Shown here: positions 37,759 to 46,635 of the stretch, piece after piece
Layout of the letters: the number at the start of each line of letters is the position of its first letter
Position numbering within the stretch: position 1 is the stretch's first letter
Source: Acidobacterium sp.
GTDB lineage: Bacteria; Acidobacteriota; Terriglobia; Terriglobales; Acidobacteriaceae
Assembly (NCBI GenBank): GCA_003166955.1
Contig: PMUI01000085.1
Location: 1-61,217, forward strand
DNA: 61,217 nucleotides
Direction: 5' to 3'
The notes under the pieces: generated by a model
Told to the model about the DNA's origin: nothing
Database searches by the model: none
What the model saw: the letters and a program-made list of their open reading frames with translations, nothing else
Program-made: the position numbers and the translations under genes

Positions 37759-39072
37759 TCAGACCAGCGCGGGTTCTGGCTCAGGCGCGCGGTGGTACGG
37801 GCAGCCTCTGCCCTCCAGGTGGTCTTCAAACTCCTTGCGAAACTTTTGGACGAAGGCGATGGTGGGCATGGCGGCTGCGTCGCCGAGGGGGCAGAAGGTG
37901 CGGCCCAGCATGTTTTCGGCGAGGTAGCGGATGTTGTCGATGTCTTTGTCGACGGCGCCGCCTTCATGTAACCGTGTGAGTGACTTTTTGAGCCAGTCGG
38001 TGCCTTCGCGGCAGGGGATGCACCAGCCGCAGCTTTCGTGCGCGTAAAACTTCATGGTACGGAGGGCGAATTCGACCATGCAGGTGGTTTCGTCGAGGAC
38101 AACGACGCCGCCGGAGCCGAGCATGGAGCCGGCTTTGCCGACCTGATCGAAGTCCATGCCGATGTCGATTTCGTCGGCGGTGAGGGCGGGGGTCGAGGCT
38201 CCGCCGGGGACGACGGCTTTGAGCTTTTTGCCGTTCGGGATGCCGCCACCGACCTCGTAGATCATCTTTTTGAGGTTGTAGCCCATGGGCAGCTCGTAGA
38301 CGCCGGGGCGTTCAACGTGGCCGCTGAGACAGAAGAGGCGTGTGCCGCCGTTGCGCTCGGTGCCGAGCTTCGCGTATTCAGCTCCGCCGATGCGGAAAAT
38401 GTGCGGGACGGTGGCGATGGTCTCGGCGTTGTTGATGATGGTGGGTCCGCCGTAGAGTCCGACGACCGCGGGGAAGGGCGGACGGATGCGAGGGATGCCG
38501 CGCTTGCCTTCGAGCGATTCCATGAGCGCGGATTCTTCGCCGACTTCGTAGGCGCCGGCGCCGGTTTGGGTGACGATGTCGAAGTCGGTGCCGGAGCCGA
38601 AGATGTTTTTGCCGAGGAAGCCTTTCGTGTAGGCCTGGGCGACGGCGCGCTCCGCGATCTGGAGGAGGTAGCGGTATTCGCCGCGCAGATAGATGAAACC
38701 CATTTTGGCCTGGACGGAGAGGGCGGCGATGATGGTGCCTTCGATGACGGAGTGGGGGTCCTGCTCGAAGATGAGGCGGTCTTTGCAGGTGCCGGGCTCG
38801 GACTCGTCGCCGTTGACGAGAACGTATTTCGGCTTCGTAGATTGCTTGGGGACGAAGGACCACTTGAGGCCGGTAGGGAAACCTGCGCCGCCGCGGCCGC
38901 GGAGGTTGGATGCTTTCATCTCGCTGATGATGCCGTCGGGGCCGAGGGCCAGGGCTTTGCGGGCGGACTCGTAGCCACCGAGCTGGATGTAGCGTTCGAT
39001 CTCGGCGGCGCCTTTGCCGAAGCGGTACGAGACGACGGTGACGCAGTCGGGATGGGTGGTGAGCGTCGCCAT
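37759..39072 (-). CDS. nuoF: NADH-quinone oxidoreductase subunit F
   Basis: The 437-residue NADH- and FMN-binding subunit shows the FMN/NADH loop GRGGAGFPTGLKWSF, then GDESEPGTCKDR, GAGAYEVGEESALMESLEG and the [4Fe-4S] site ESCGWCIPCREGTDW with a later Cys in RTFCPLGDAA. The start at 39072 overlaps the nuoE stop (TAATG); a longer frame from 39192 would run into nuoE and adds Arg-rich nonsense. This is the electron entry point of complex I. Confidence 0.96.
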   Translation of the reverse strand: MATLTTHPDCVTVVSYRFGKGAAEIERYIQLGGYESARKALALGPDGIISEMKASNLRGRGGAGFPTGLKWSFVPKQSTKPKYVLVNGDESEPGTCKDRLIFEQDPHSVIEGTIIAALSVQAKMGFIYLRGEYRYLLQIAERAVAQAYTKGFLGKNIFGSGTDFDIVTQTGAGAYEVGEESALMESLEGKRGIPRIRPPFPAVVGLYGGPTIINNAETIATVPHIFRIGGAEYAKLGTERNGGTRLFCLSGHVERPGVYELPMGYNLKKMIYEVGGGIPNGKKLKAVVPGGASTPALTADEIDIGMDFDQVGKAGSMLGSGGVVVLDETTCMVEFALRTMKFYAHESCGWCIPCREGTDWLKKSLTRLHEGGAVDKDIDNIRYLAENMLGRTFCPLGDAAAMPTIAFVQKFRKEFEDHLEGRGCPYHRAPEPEPALV

Positions 39073-39581
39073 TATTTCGCAGCCTTTGCGCGGTAATCTG
39101 CGAGGACTTTGTCGATGGAGTCGGGGGTGAGGTTCTCGTGGAAGTCGTAGTTGACCTGCGCGGCGGGGGCCCAGCTGCAGGCTCCGATGCATTCGACTTC
39201 TTCAAGGGAGAAGAGGCCGTCCGCGGTGACGCCTTTATTCGGGACGCCGAGCTTCTTTTTACAGTGGTCGAGGATTTCGTTGCCGCCGCGGAGCATGCAG
39301 CTGATGTTGGTACAGACCTGGACGTGATATTTGCCGGCGGGCTTGGTGCGCAGCATCGAGTAGTAGCTGATGACGTTGCGGACCTCGAGCTCGGAGATGC
39401 CAATACGTTCGGCGACTTCGGCGATGACGGGGTCGGAGAGGTAGCCGATTTCGTCCTGGGCGTAGAGGAGCATGGGGACGAGGGCGGAACGCTTCACTGG
39501 GTAGAGGGTGACGAGCTTGTTGAAGCGGGCGGCGAGCGCGGGGGAGAAGAGGGTGGCGGATTGTGAGGGCTGTGTGCTCAT
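39072..39581 (-). CDS. nuoE: NADH-quinone oxidoreductase subunit E
   Basis: This 169-residue thioredoxin-like [2Fe-2S] subunit has cluster ligands in VCTNISCMLRGG and ECIGACSWAPAAQVNYDFHE. The N-terminal helical part includes ALVPMLLYAQDEIGYLSDP. Its start overlaps the 39578-39931 gene by 4 bp (ATGA) and its stop overlaps nuoF, giving an unbroken translationally coupled chain. Confidence 0.95.
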   Translation of the reverse strand: MSTQPSQSATLFSPALAARFNKLVTLYPVKRSALVPMLLYAQDEIGYLSDPVIAEVAERIGISELEVRNVISYYSMLRTKPAGKYHVQVCTNISCMLRGGNEILDHCKKKLGVPNKGVTADGLFSLEEVECIGACSWAPAAQVNYDFHENLTPDSIDKVLADYRAKAAK

Positions 39582-39931
39582 CGTTCGTTTCTCGCTGATG
39601 CTGCGGCAGCGCTCATCAGAGACGCGACCAAATCGATGGCGGCGTGATCCAAATCGAGTGCGTTGCCATCGACGGCGATGCGACCTTCGGGCAGTAACGT
39701 AAGCTGACCTCGTCTCTCCAGACTACCGCCGCTGCTTAAACACCAACTGCCGCCCCAGCTGTGGGGATGAAGAGTCAGTTCCATGGTTGCATTTCCTGCT
39801 ACGATCCGAATCAAATCCCCCTTTTGCATTACATCCGCCGATTCCGCTTTGTTCAGACCCCTGGCTGCAGTATAGGAACGCAGCAACGAAGCGAAAGAAA
39901 TCCAGAGCTCGGAGCTGAGTCGATCAGTCAC
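39578..39931 (-). CDS. Unknown 117-residue protein coupled to nuoE
   Basis: Family not recognised. The protein has an N-terminal helical stretch (ELWISFASLLRSYTAARGLN), then DLIRIVAGNATMELTLHPHS and GRIAVDGNALDLDHAAIDLV, suggesting a small alpha/beta fold. No signal peptide, membrane helix or cluster motif. ATGA overlaps join it to the upstream unknown gene and to nuoE, so its synthesis is tied to complex I production. A role in complex I assembly or regulation is inference from position only. Confidence 0.7.
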   Translation of the reverse strand: MTDRLSSELWISFASLLRSYTAARGLNKAESADVMQKGDLIRIVAGNATMELTLHPHSWGGSWCLSSGGSLERRGQLTLLPEGRIAVDGNALDLDHAAIDLVASLMSAAAASARNER

Positions 39932-40329
39932 CCTTTCAAATCGACCACTGCTTTGATCACGACCGTGGCAACGGCAGTAACGTCAACAAGGCTGGAACCG
40001 TCCACACCTGGCAGAAGCGGAGTACCGGCAGCGAGCTTCTGAGGCTCCTCGGTGAGGTTGAAATTGTAGATCGTTCGATCCATTGCTACGGACACGGCTC
40101 GCGCATGAGCATCGAGATGGAAGGACGCCTTCCTATTCAAATTGGAAGTAACGGAGATCATGTCGGCGGTTTCCTCCAGCGCCAGTTTCGTCTGTGACTT
40201 TCCTCCCAGAACTTTGTTCACTTCACTGATGGCCTTATGCAACTGTCGAGACAGTTCGGACCAGGTTGCCGTAGTCTTCGCTTCGCTCTTCAGGATCTCG
40301 TGCGCGAATTCAGTTGCCCAGTCTTCCAT
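39928..40329 (-). CDS. Unknown 133-residue protein coupled to the nuo operon
   Basis: Family not recognised. It shows an N-terminal helix (MEDWATEFAHEILKSEAKTT), a helical ELSRQLHKAISEVNKVLGGK, then strands such as DMISVTSNLNRKASFHLDAH and VSVAMDRTIYNFNLTEEPQK, ending in a Val-rich DVTAVATVVIKAVVDLKG. No membrane segment. It begins 19 bp after the nuoD stop and overlaps the next unknown gene by 4 bp. Together the two form a small cassette between the Q-module (nuoCD) and N-module (nuoEF) genes. Confidence 0.7.
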   Translation of the reverse strand: MEDWATEFAHEILKSEAKTTATWSELSRQLHKAISEVNKVLGGKSQTKLALEETADMISVTSNLNRKASFHLDAHARAVSVAMDRTIYNFNLTEEPQKLAAGTPLLPGVDGSSLVDVTAVATVVIKAVVDLKG

Positions 40330-40348
40330 GACTTATCTCCGTTTGACT

Positions 40349-41605
40349 TTACCGGTCGATTTCTCCGAGGACGATGTCGATCGATCCAATGACGGCGACG
40401 ACGTCGGCGATGAGGCGGCCGACGCACATGGTTTCGAGCGCCTGGAGGGTGGCGAAGGAGGGGTTGCGCATGTGGACGCGGTACGGTTTGGCGGTGCCGT
40501 CCGAGACAGCGTAGTAGCCCATTTCGCCGCGGGGCGATTCGACGGCCTGGTAGACTTCGCCGGCCGGAACCTGGAAGCCTTCGGTGACGATTTTGAAGTG
40601 GTAGATAAGGGCTTCCATCTGCGTCTTCATCTTTTCGCGGTCGGGGAGGACGACATGGGGCGCGTCGGCTTTGATGGGGCCTTCGGGCATGCCGTCGAGA
40701 GCCTGCTGGCAAATCTTGACGGACTCACGCATTTCGCGGAGACGGACGATGTAACGGGCCCAGACGTCGCCTTCGCTGGAGACGGGGACTTCGAACTTGA
40801 ACTTTTCGTAGCTTGAGTAGGGCATGTCGCGGCGGAGATCCCAGTCAACGCCGGAGGCACGAAGGGGCGGGCCGGTGACGCCGAGAGCGATGGCGTCGTC
40901 GGGGCTGAGATAGCCGACATTCTTGAGGCGGTTGATGAAGATGGGATTACCGGTGAGCAGGTTCTCGTACTCATCGATTTTCTCGGGCAGGATTTTAATC
41001 AGCGCCTGGACCGAGTCGAAGAAGTCGAGGGGCGGATCGAGCGCGAGGCCTCCGATGCGGAAATACGAGGTCATCATGCGCTGGCCGGAGACGTGCTCGA
41101 AAATGCGGAGGATTTCTTCGCGCTCGCGGAACGTATAGAGGAAGACGGTCAGCGCGCCGATGTCCATGGCATGGGTGCCGAGCCAGACCAGGTGCGAGTT
41201 GAGGCGGGTGAGCTCGTTGAGGAGGACCCGCATCCACTGCGCGCGCTCGGGGATCTCCAGCTGGAGGAGCTTTTCGATCGCTAGGCAGTAGCAGAGGTTG
41301 TTGGTCATCGGCGAGAGGTAGTCGATGCGGTCGGTAAGCGGGACGACCTGCTGATAGAACTTGGCCTCGCAGGTTTTCTCGATGCCGGTGTGGAGGTAGC
41401 CGATATCCGGGACGAGCTTGATGACGGTTTCGCCGTCGATTTCGAGGACGACGCGGAGGACGCCGTGGGTGGAAGGATGCTGCGGCCCCATGTTGAGGAC
41501 CATGGTGTGGTCCTTCGAGCCTTCTTCGGGGCGCGGCGTGACGAGGGTGGCGGTCTCGACGAAGCCGGGGATCTCAGGCGCACGCTGATTATCGATATCA
41601 GGCAT
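40349..41605 (-). CDS. nuoD: NADH-quinone oxidoreductase subunit D
   Basis: The 418-residue 49-kDa subunit forms the quinone pocket. Motifs: MGPQHPSTHGVLRVVLEIDG, DIGYLHTGIEKTCEAKFYQQ, DYLSPMTNNLCYCLAIEKLL, HLVWLGTHAMDIGALTVFLY and the C-terminal GSIDIVLGEIDR. The start at 41605 overlaps the nuoC stop (TGATG); an in-frame ATG at 41656 lies inside nuoC. It normally contacts NuoB, which is missing from this cluster. Confidence 0.96.
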   Translation of the reverse strand: MPDIDNQRAPEIPGFVETATLVTPRPEEGSKDHTMVLNMGPQHPSTHGVLRVVLEIDGETVIKLVPDIGYLHTGIEKTCEAKFYQQVVPLTDRIDYLSPMTNNLCYCLAIEKLLQLEIPERAQWMRVLLNELTRLNSHLVWLGTHAMDIGALTVFLYTFREREEILRIFEHVSGQRMMTSYFRIGGLALDPPLDFFDSVQALIKILPEKIDEYENLLTGNPIFINRLKNVGYLSPDDAIALGVTGPPLRASGVDWDLRRDMPYSSYEKFKFEVPVSSEGDVWARYIVRLREMRESVKICQQALDGMPEGPIKADAPHVVLPDREKMKTQMEALIYHFKIVTEGFQVPAGEVYQAVESPRGEMGYYAVSDGTAKPYRVHMRNPSFATLQALETMCVGRLIADVVAVIGSIDIVLGEIDR

Positions 41606-42099
41606 CAGCGATAGCCCTCCACGGGATAATCTTTGCGGAGCGGGTGGCCTTCCCATTCTTCGGGGAGCATGATGCGGCGCAGGCCGGGGTGGCCGTTGAA
41701 GCGGACGCCAAAGAGGTCCCAGACCTCGCGTTCATAGAAATTGGCGGAGGGCCACACGGGTACGATGCTGTCGACGGAGGGGTCGATGGATTCGACCATA
41801 GCGTGGAGGCGAACGCGCTCTTTGAGCTTATGGGAAAGGATGTGATACGTGACCTGGAAGCGCGGCTCGGCGGGATACCAGTCGACGCAGGTGACATCTT
41901 CGAGGAAGTTGTAGCCGGCGGTCTGCAGGGTTCGGCAGACGGCGCGAATCTGGTCGGCGGCGATGACGAGGGTGAGCTCGCCGCGGTCGAACTTAGCGTT
42001 GGTGACGGCGTCGGGATGCGCGGCGCGCAGGGCCTGGATGGCCACGTTCTGCGCGAGGCTTTCGAACACAGCCTGTTTGGTGAGCAGCGCTTCTCCCAT
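41605..42099 (-). CDS. nuoC: NADH-quinone oxidoreductase subunit C
   Basis: This 164-residue 30-kDa-type subunit carries VTCVDWYPAEPRFQVTYHIL, SANFYEREVWDLFGVRFNGH and RRIMLPEEWEGHPLRKDYP, the family signature. Length is standard for an unfused NuoC. Only 30 bp separate it from nuoA, leaving no room for nuoB, which usually lies between them. Confidence 0.96.
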   Translation of the reverse strand: MGEALLTKQAVFESLAQNVAIQALRAAHPDAVTNAKFDRGELTLVIAADQIRAVCRTLQTAGYNFLEDVTCVDWYPAEPRFQVTYHILSHKLKERVRLHAMVESIDPSVDSIVPVWPSANFYEREVWDLFGVRFNGHPGLRRIMLPEEWEGHPLRKDYPVEGYR

Positions 42100-42129
42100 A
42101 GCTCCGTCTTGCGATGTTGGAGGTTGGCG

Positions 42130-42534
42130 TTACAGGTCTGCCTTGTCGGAGGCCCAGTCGAGGATGCCTTTCTTCCAGACGTAGAAGACGCCGAGGACGA
42201 CGAAGCCCAGGTAGACGAGCATTTCCCAGAAGCCGAACATGCGCGAACCTGTGATGTGGGGCAACTGGCGGTAGATCACGGCCCAGGGAAGCATGAAGAC
42301 TGCTTCCACATCGAAGAGAATGAACAGCATGGCCACCATATAGAAGCGCACGGAGAACCGGCCGCGCGCATCGCCTTCGGCGGGAATGCCGCATTCGTAC
42401 GCTTCGAGTTTTTCTTTAATGTTGCGATGGCGGCCGATGAACCAGGACATGCCGACCATGCCGCCGGCCAGGGCGCCCACGACTACGACCTGCATCAGCA
42501 GGGGAAGGTAATTCCAGATGTAGGGGGTCTGCAT
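42130..42534 (-). CDS. nuoA: NADH-quinone oxidoreductase subunit A
   Basis: The 134-residue, three-helix membrane subunit starts at 42534 (MQTPYIWNYLPLLMQ) with GGAGAA about 7 nt upstream; the ATG at 42624 would add an unrelated leader. The signature KLEAYECGIPAEGDARGRFS and FYMVAMLFILFDVEAVFMLP are typical of NuoA/ND3. First gene of the operon; the promoter should lie in 42535-42703. Confidence 0.95.
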   Translation of the reverse strand: MQTPYIWNYLPLLMQVVVVGALAGGMVGMSWFIGRHRNIKEKLEAYECGIPAEGDARGRFSVRFYMVAMLFILFDVEAVFMLPWAVIYRQLPHITGSRMFGFWEMLVYLGFVVLGVFYVWKKGILDWASDKADL

Positions 42535-42703
42535 GGGGCCGTTCTCCTGAGGGACAAAAGAGCGGAGGGGTAGAACTGCCGCTGCCTCCATTTCGAGACT
42601 AAGTCTGCGGTTGTCAAGAGTCAAGTTACGGGCTTCACGCTCGCGTCAGCGAGCGGGAAGCCAGCCCGTAGCCGGTAGCCCGTAGCCGGTAGCGGAAAGC
42701 GGC

Positions 42704-44287
42704 CTAGCTGGTGCGGGGGCCGGCTTGGCGGACGTATTCGGGCACGTCGAACTTGCGGAAATTCTCTGCGAACTTTGCGGCGAGCAGGCGGGCCTGCGCG
42801 TCGTAAGCATTTTTGTCGTGCCAAGCATTGCGCGGGTTCAGGAGCTCGGCGGGAACGCCGGGGCAGGTGGTCGGGATGCTGAGACCGAAGGCTTCCTCGG
42901 TGGTGAACTCGGCGTGCTTGAGAGCACCGTTGAGGGCGGCGTGGACGATGGCTCGGGTGTGGGGCAGGCTCATGCGCTTGCCTACTCCGAAAGCGCCGCC
43001 GGACCAGCCTGTGTTGACGAGCCAGCACTGCGCGCTGTGCTCGCGCAGGCGGCGGCCGAGCATCTCCGCATAGACGTGGGGCGCGAGGGGCAGGAAGGGC
43101 GAGCCAAAGCAAGTAGAGAATTCGGGGACGGGCTCGCTGCCGAGGCCGGCTTCGGTTCCGGCGAGCTTGGCGGTGTAGCCGGAGAGGAAGTGGTACATCG
43201 CCTGATCGGGTGTGAGTTTGGCGATGGGAGGGAGAACGCCGAACGCGTCCGCGGCGAGGAAGAGGACGTTGTGCGGATGACCGCCGATGCCGGGGATGAC
43301 GGCGTTGGCGATGAAATCGACGGGGTAGGCGGCGCGGGTGTTTTCGGTGTAGCGGATGTCGGAGTAGTCGGGCTCGCCCGAGCGCGGATCGAGGACGACG
43401 TTTTCGAGGACGGAGCCGAAGCGGATGGCGTTGCAAATCTGCGGCTCTTTCTCGAGGGTCAGGTCGACGCACTTGGCGTAGCAGCCGCCTTCGAAGTTGA
43501 AGACGCCGTCGGGGCTCCAGCCATGCTCGTCGTCGCCGATGAGGCGGCGGTCGGGGTCGGCGGAGAGGGTGGTTTTGCCGGTGCCGGAGAGGCCGAAGAA
43601 GAGCGCGGTGGCGCCGTTGTCGCCGATGTTGGCGGAGCAGTGCATGGGGAAGACGTTGCGCGGCGGGAGGAGGTAGTTCATGACGCCGAAGATGGACTTC
43701 TTCATCTCGCCGGCGTATTTGGTGCCGCCGATGAGCACAATTTTGCGGGTGAAGTCGGCGAGGATGAAGGTCGAGGAGCGGACGCCGTCGCGCTCGGGGA
43801 TGGCTTCAAACTCCGGAGCGGCGATGACGATGAATTCGGGCTGGTGCGTGGCGAGCTGGTCGGGCTCGGGACGGACGAAGAGCTGCTTCACAAAGAGGGC
43901 GTGCCAGGCGTATTCGCAGATGACCTGGATGGGGAGGCGGTAGGTGGGGTCGGCGCCGGCGGCCAGATCCATGATGTAGAGGTCGCGCTCGGCCATGTGG
44001 CGGAGGACGCGCTGCAGGAGTGCTTCGAATTTTTCGGGCGGGAAGGGCTGATTGACTTTGCCCCAATCGACGCGGTCGCGGGTCTGGTCGTCCTCGACGG
44101 TGAACTTGTCGCGGGGAGAGCGGCCGGTGCGGGCGCCGGTCATGGCGACGAGAGCGCCGTTGGCGGCGAGGCGGCCTTCACCGCGGGCGATGGCGGTTTC
44201 GACCAGCTGCGGAGTGGACAGATTGCGATGAGCATGCAGGCCTTCGGTGAGGCGCTTGAGGTCGTGCATGGTGAGTGTCGCTCCCAT
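42704..44287 (-). CDS. pckA: ATP-dependent phosphoenolpyruvate carboxykinase
   Basis: The 527-residue enzyme converts oxaloacetate plus ATP to PEP, CO2 and ADP (gluconeogenesis). The kinase-1a P-loop [20 protein letters not shown], the metal-binding [20 protein letters not shown] and [20 protein letters not shown] are diagnostic. Substrate-binding [13 protein letters not shown] is near the N-terminus. Start is ambiguous between 44287 and 44269 (second Met). It lies 169 bp upstream of nuoA on the same strand but probably as its own unit; the gap holds a GCTCGC/GCGAGC hairpin (about 42638-42651) and short GTAGCCG repeats. Confidence 0.95.
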   Translation of the reverse strand: MGATLTMHDLKRLTEGLHAHRNLSTPQLVETAIARGEGRLAANGALVAMTGARTGRSPRDKFTVEDDQTRDRVDWGKVNQPFPPEKFEALLQRVLRHMAERDLYIMDLAAGADPTYRLPIQVICEYAWHALFVKQLFVRPEPDQLATHQPEFIVIAAPEFEAIPERDGVRSSTFILADFTRKIVLIGGTKYAGEMKKSIFGVMNYLLPPRNVFPMHCSANIGDNGATALFFGLSGTGKTTLSADPDRRLIGDDEHGWSPDGVFNFEGGCYAKCVDLTLEKEPQICNAIRFGSVLENVVLDPRSGEPDYSDIRYTENTRAAYPVDFIANAVIPGIGGHPHNVLFLAADAFGVLPPIAKLTPDQAMYHFLSGYTAKLAGTEAGLGSEPVPEFSTCFGSPFLPLAPHVYAEMLGRRLREHSAQCWLVNTGWSGGAFGVGKRMSLPHTRAIVHAALNGALKHAEFTTEEAFGLSIPTTCPGVPAELLNPRNAWHDKNAYDAQARLLAAKFAENFRKFDVPEYVRQAGPRTS

Positions 44288-44417
44288 CGTGGGGGGAAGC
44301 CTCCGTGGGTCGGAAGGAACAAATTATTGTCCCATCCGGGGCAGCGGATGCAAAGGGCAAAAGGTGGTATTGAAACGCGGCGGGGCTGGCGGGCGCTACG
44401 GCCTTCGCAGCCGTTCT

Positions 44418-44834
44418 TCAGACCTGGGGCTGGGCGTCGTCGAGGGGGATGAGGTAGGGCAGGTTGTGCGTGTGACCGGCTTCGTGGAGGACGGCGTCCA
44501 CTTGCTGGAGAACCTCTTCGATGGTCATGGTGTACATCTCGCGGCCGTTGTCGTAGCCGGATTCGATGGCTTTTTTCAGGTAGCGGCCGGCGGCCTGGGC
44601 TGCGAGGGAGTCGGTGATGGCGTGGCCGGTGCGCTTCTTGTGTTCGACCCAAGCGAGGCAGGGCATGGCGATCCAGACGGGACGGGCGTTGACGTCGAAG
44701 CGGATGTCGACCGCGTCTGCGTGGCGAGTGGCTATGGCAACGATATTGGCCTTCCAGCGGCAGTGCAGGTCTTCGCCGGTCCAGCGGTCGGTGGAGTGGA
44801 AATCTTCGTACATGACTTCTTCAGCGTAGAGCAT
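44418..44834 (-). CDS. Unknown 138-residue protein
   Basis: Family not recognised. It is a soluble protein with WTGEDLHCRWKANIVAIATR, AVDIRFDVNARPVWIAMPCL and the helical GRYLKKAIESGYDNGREMYT, ending with an HEAGHTHNLPYLIP segment. HEAGH resembles a zincin HExxH core but lacks a following third ligand in a sensible place and lies at the extreme C-terminus, so I do not call a protease. An internal Met (44813, MYEDFHSTDRW) is an equally good start. Divergent from the DksA-like gene with a 189-bp shared upstream region. Confidence 0.6.
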   Translation of the reverse strand: MLYAEEVMYEDFHSTDRWTGEDLHCRWKANIVAIATRHADAVDIRFDVNARPVWIAMPCLAWVEHKKRTGHAITDSLAAQAAGRYLKKAIESGYDNGREMYTMTIEEVLQQVDAVLHEAGHTHNLPYLIPLDDAQPQV

Positions 44835-45023
44835 TTCGGGTTCGGGCGCATCCTATAGTGGAACGCATTTGATGAACCAGCGTGATGTCGCGGGTTCGGG
44901 ATGGCCGGGTTGACTAAAAAATAACGGTGGGAAAGTGGGAAAAGAAAACAAATCTTACGGGGGTTTGTGCGTCCAATGTATGTCTGCAAGGCCGACCAGC
45001 CCTGATCCGAGGAGTCTTATTCA

Positions 45024-45410
45024 GTGACCAGTCCATCGCAAAACCCCAAACTACGGCGATTTGAGGAGCGGCTTCGCCATCAACAGCAGCAACTGGAGCA
45101 CAGCATGCTGAACGCGGCGAAAGAGGGCCGCAGAACCATGGCCGAAGACACGCTGGACGTGGCGGATCAGGCGGTTCAGTCGTATCAGAAAGAGCTGATC
45201 TTCAGCCAGGGGACCGAGGGGCACAGCCAGCTGTCGCTGGTCCGGCTGGCGCTGGAGCGATTGCGCGACGGTACGTTCGGCGAGTGCATGCACTGCGGAA
45301 AAGCCATCGGCGAAAAGCGGCTCGACGCACTGCCGTCGACTCCGTACTGCATCGAGTGCCAGGAGAAGATCGAAACCGGGCAGATCGAAGGCGTGGTGCG
45401 CGCGGCGTAG
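45024..45410 (+). CDS. DksA/TraR-family zinc-finger protein
   Basis: The 128-residue protein starts with GTG after AGGAG. The N-terminal half is a Gln/Glu-rich coiled coil (RFEERLRHQQQQLEHSMLNA) and the C-terminus a four-Cys zinc finger: CMHC at 88-91 and CIEC at 109-112, with the helix LVRLALERLRDGTFGE before it. DksA-type proteins bind the RNA polymerase secondary channel and tune transcription with ppGpp. The acidic pair at the coiled-coil tip (here AEDTLDVADQ) is broadly kept. Single gene, divergent from the unknown 44418-44834 gene. Confidence 0.85.
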   Translation: MTSPSQNPKLRRFEERLRHQQQQLEHSMLNAAKEGRRTMAEDTLDVADQAVQSYQKELIFSQGTEGHSQLSLVRLALERLRDGTFGECMHCGKAIGEKRLDALPSTPYCIECQEKIETGQIEGVVRAA

Positions 45411-45557
45411 GGCGGGCGGCGAGGACGCCGAGCTCCGATGAGCGTGGTAGACTGAGACGTATTTTGTGGGAATGCCGGCGCGGAGTTGTGCGTTCGCAAC
45501 TATCGCAGCTACCTTGCCCAGGAACCTGGGCCGCCCAAAGGAAATTCGGGGAATTCG

Positions 45558-46268
45558 GTGGACACACAGACCCGTCACGCGCTTAAACAGGACAAATTCG
45601 TAACTGCGACCACCTCCGGACTGGAATGGATTGGCGAACACCGGAGCCACGTTGTGGCGTGGGCGGTGGGCGTGTTGGTGGCCGTGGCCGTCGTGGTGGC
45701 CAGCGTTTTCGTGTATGAAAAGCGCGACGCGGCGGCGAACCAGATTCTCGGCCAGGCGATGGACATCTACGAAACACCACTGACTCAGCCGAATCAGCCG
45801 GTCGAGCCGGGCGCGAAGACCTATGCGACGGCAGCGGAGCGCGCGAAGGCGGCAAACCCGCTGTTCAAGCAGGCGGCGGACCAGTACGGCTGGCTGACGG
45901 CGGGCGAGATGGCTCGCTACTTCGCGGGCGCGACCGAGCTGGACATGGGACAGCAGCCGGCGGCGGAAGCGGATCTGGACAAGGCGACGCGGGCCAGCAA
46001 CAAGAATCTGGCGGCGCTGGCGAAGATCGCGCTGGCGAATTTGTACGCGCAGACGGGCCGGAGTTCGCGGGCGGTGACACTGTTCCAGGACGTGATCGCG
46101 CATCCGACGACGACGGTTCCGAAGGCGGCGGCGCAGCTGCAGCTGGCCGCGATGTACGAGACGACCCAGCCTGCCGAGGCGCGGCGTCTTTACGCGGAGA
46201 TCAAGGACCATAACAAGGACACTGAGGCTGGTCAGATCGCTACGCAGAAGCTGCAGGGCGCGAAGTAG
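45558..46268 (+). CDS. Membrane-anchored TPR protein, YfgM-like
   Basis: This 236-residue protein has one N-terminal membrane helix (HVVAWAVGVLVAVAVVVASV) after a cytoplasmic start, then a helical periplasmic part with TPR-like repeats (AALAKIALANLYAQTGRSSR, AAAQLQLAAMYETTQPAEAR). This layout matches the TPR_21/YfgM family, an ancillary factor at the SecYEG translocon. The start is probably GTG at 45558 (VDTQTRHALKQDKF) with GGGGA upstream; the ATG at 45486 would add a Pro/Gly-rich stretch. It would suit a neighbourhood with many exported proteins, though the link is only positional. Confidence 0.7.
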   Translation: MDTQTRHALKQDKFVTATTSGLEWIGEHRSHVVAWAVGVLVAVAVVVASVFVYEKRDAAANQILGQAMDIYETPLTQPNQPVEPGAKTYATAAERAKAANPLFKQAADQYGWLTAGEMARYFAGATELDMGQQPAAEADLDKATRASNKNLAALAKIALANLYAQTGRSSRAVTLFQDVIAHPTTTVPKAAAQLQLAAMYETTQPAEARRLYAEIKDHNKDTEAGQIATQKLQGAK

Positions 46269-46484
46269 AAAAACCAGGAACAGGCAACAGGCAGTAGGGA
46301 ATAGAAAAGCCCCCTCTTGCTCCCCTGGGGTCACCCTTTTGACTGGTTGATTGATTCGACGCTACTTACGATTTCCTCCTTTGGGCCCATTTGACTCAGG
46401 TGATGGGAACGAGATCACTTGCTACGAGCCCTAAGAGCAGGCAGTAGCCGGGTAGCCGGGTAGCCGGTAGCGAACAGGCAATGG

Positions 46485-46630
46485 AAAAAGGCCGCTTGGG
46501 AAGAAAACCACGCAATCCGAGGCTCTGGTAGAGGCAAAACGAAAGCCGCCGTTCTTCGAATTGAACGGCGGCGTCGGGTTTCGCGGCGTCATGCAGGGCC
46601 TTGCGTGGTTTTCTTCGGGAGCGGCCTTTT
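46485..46630. repeat. Long interrupted inverted repeat
   Basis: AAAAAGGCCGCTTGGGAAGA-AAACCACGCAA (46485-46515) pairs with TTGCGTGGTTTTCTTCGGGA-GCGGCCTTTT (46601-46630), with two mismatches. An inner perfect palindrome GCCGCCGTTC/GAACGGCGGC (46545-46554 / 46563-46572) sits within. It directly abuts the ~140-bp repeat copy 2. The preceding stretch 46269-46484 has short GTAGCCGG and CAGGCA repeats and no gene. Confidence 0.75.
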
Positions 46631-46635
46631 TCTTT

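Noticed and set aside
42725-44452. 575-codon plus-strand frame
   Set aside because: Antisense of pckA, whose P-loop and metal motifs are unambiguous.
44418-44834. HEAGH near the C-terminus as a zinc protease site
   Set aside because: No third ligand or surrounding fold; position at the end of a 138-residue protein is incompatible with known metalloprotease families.
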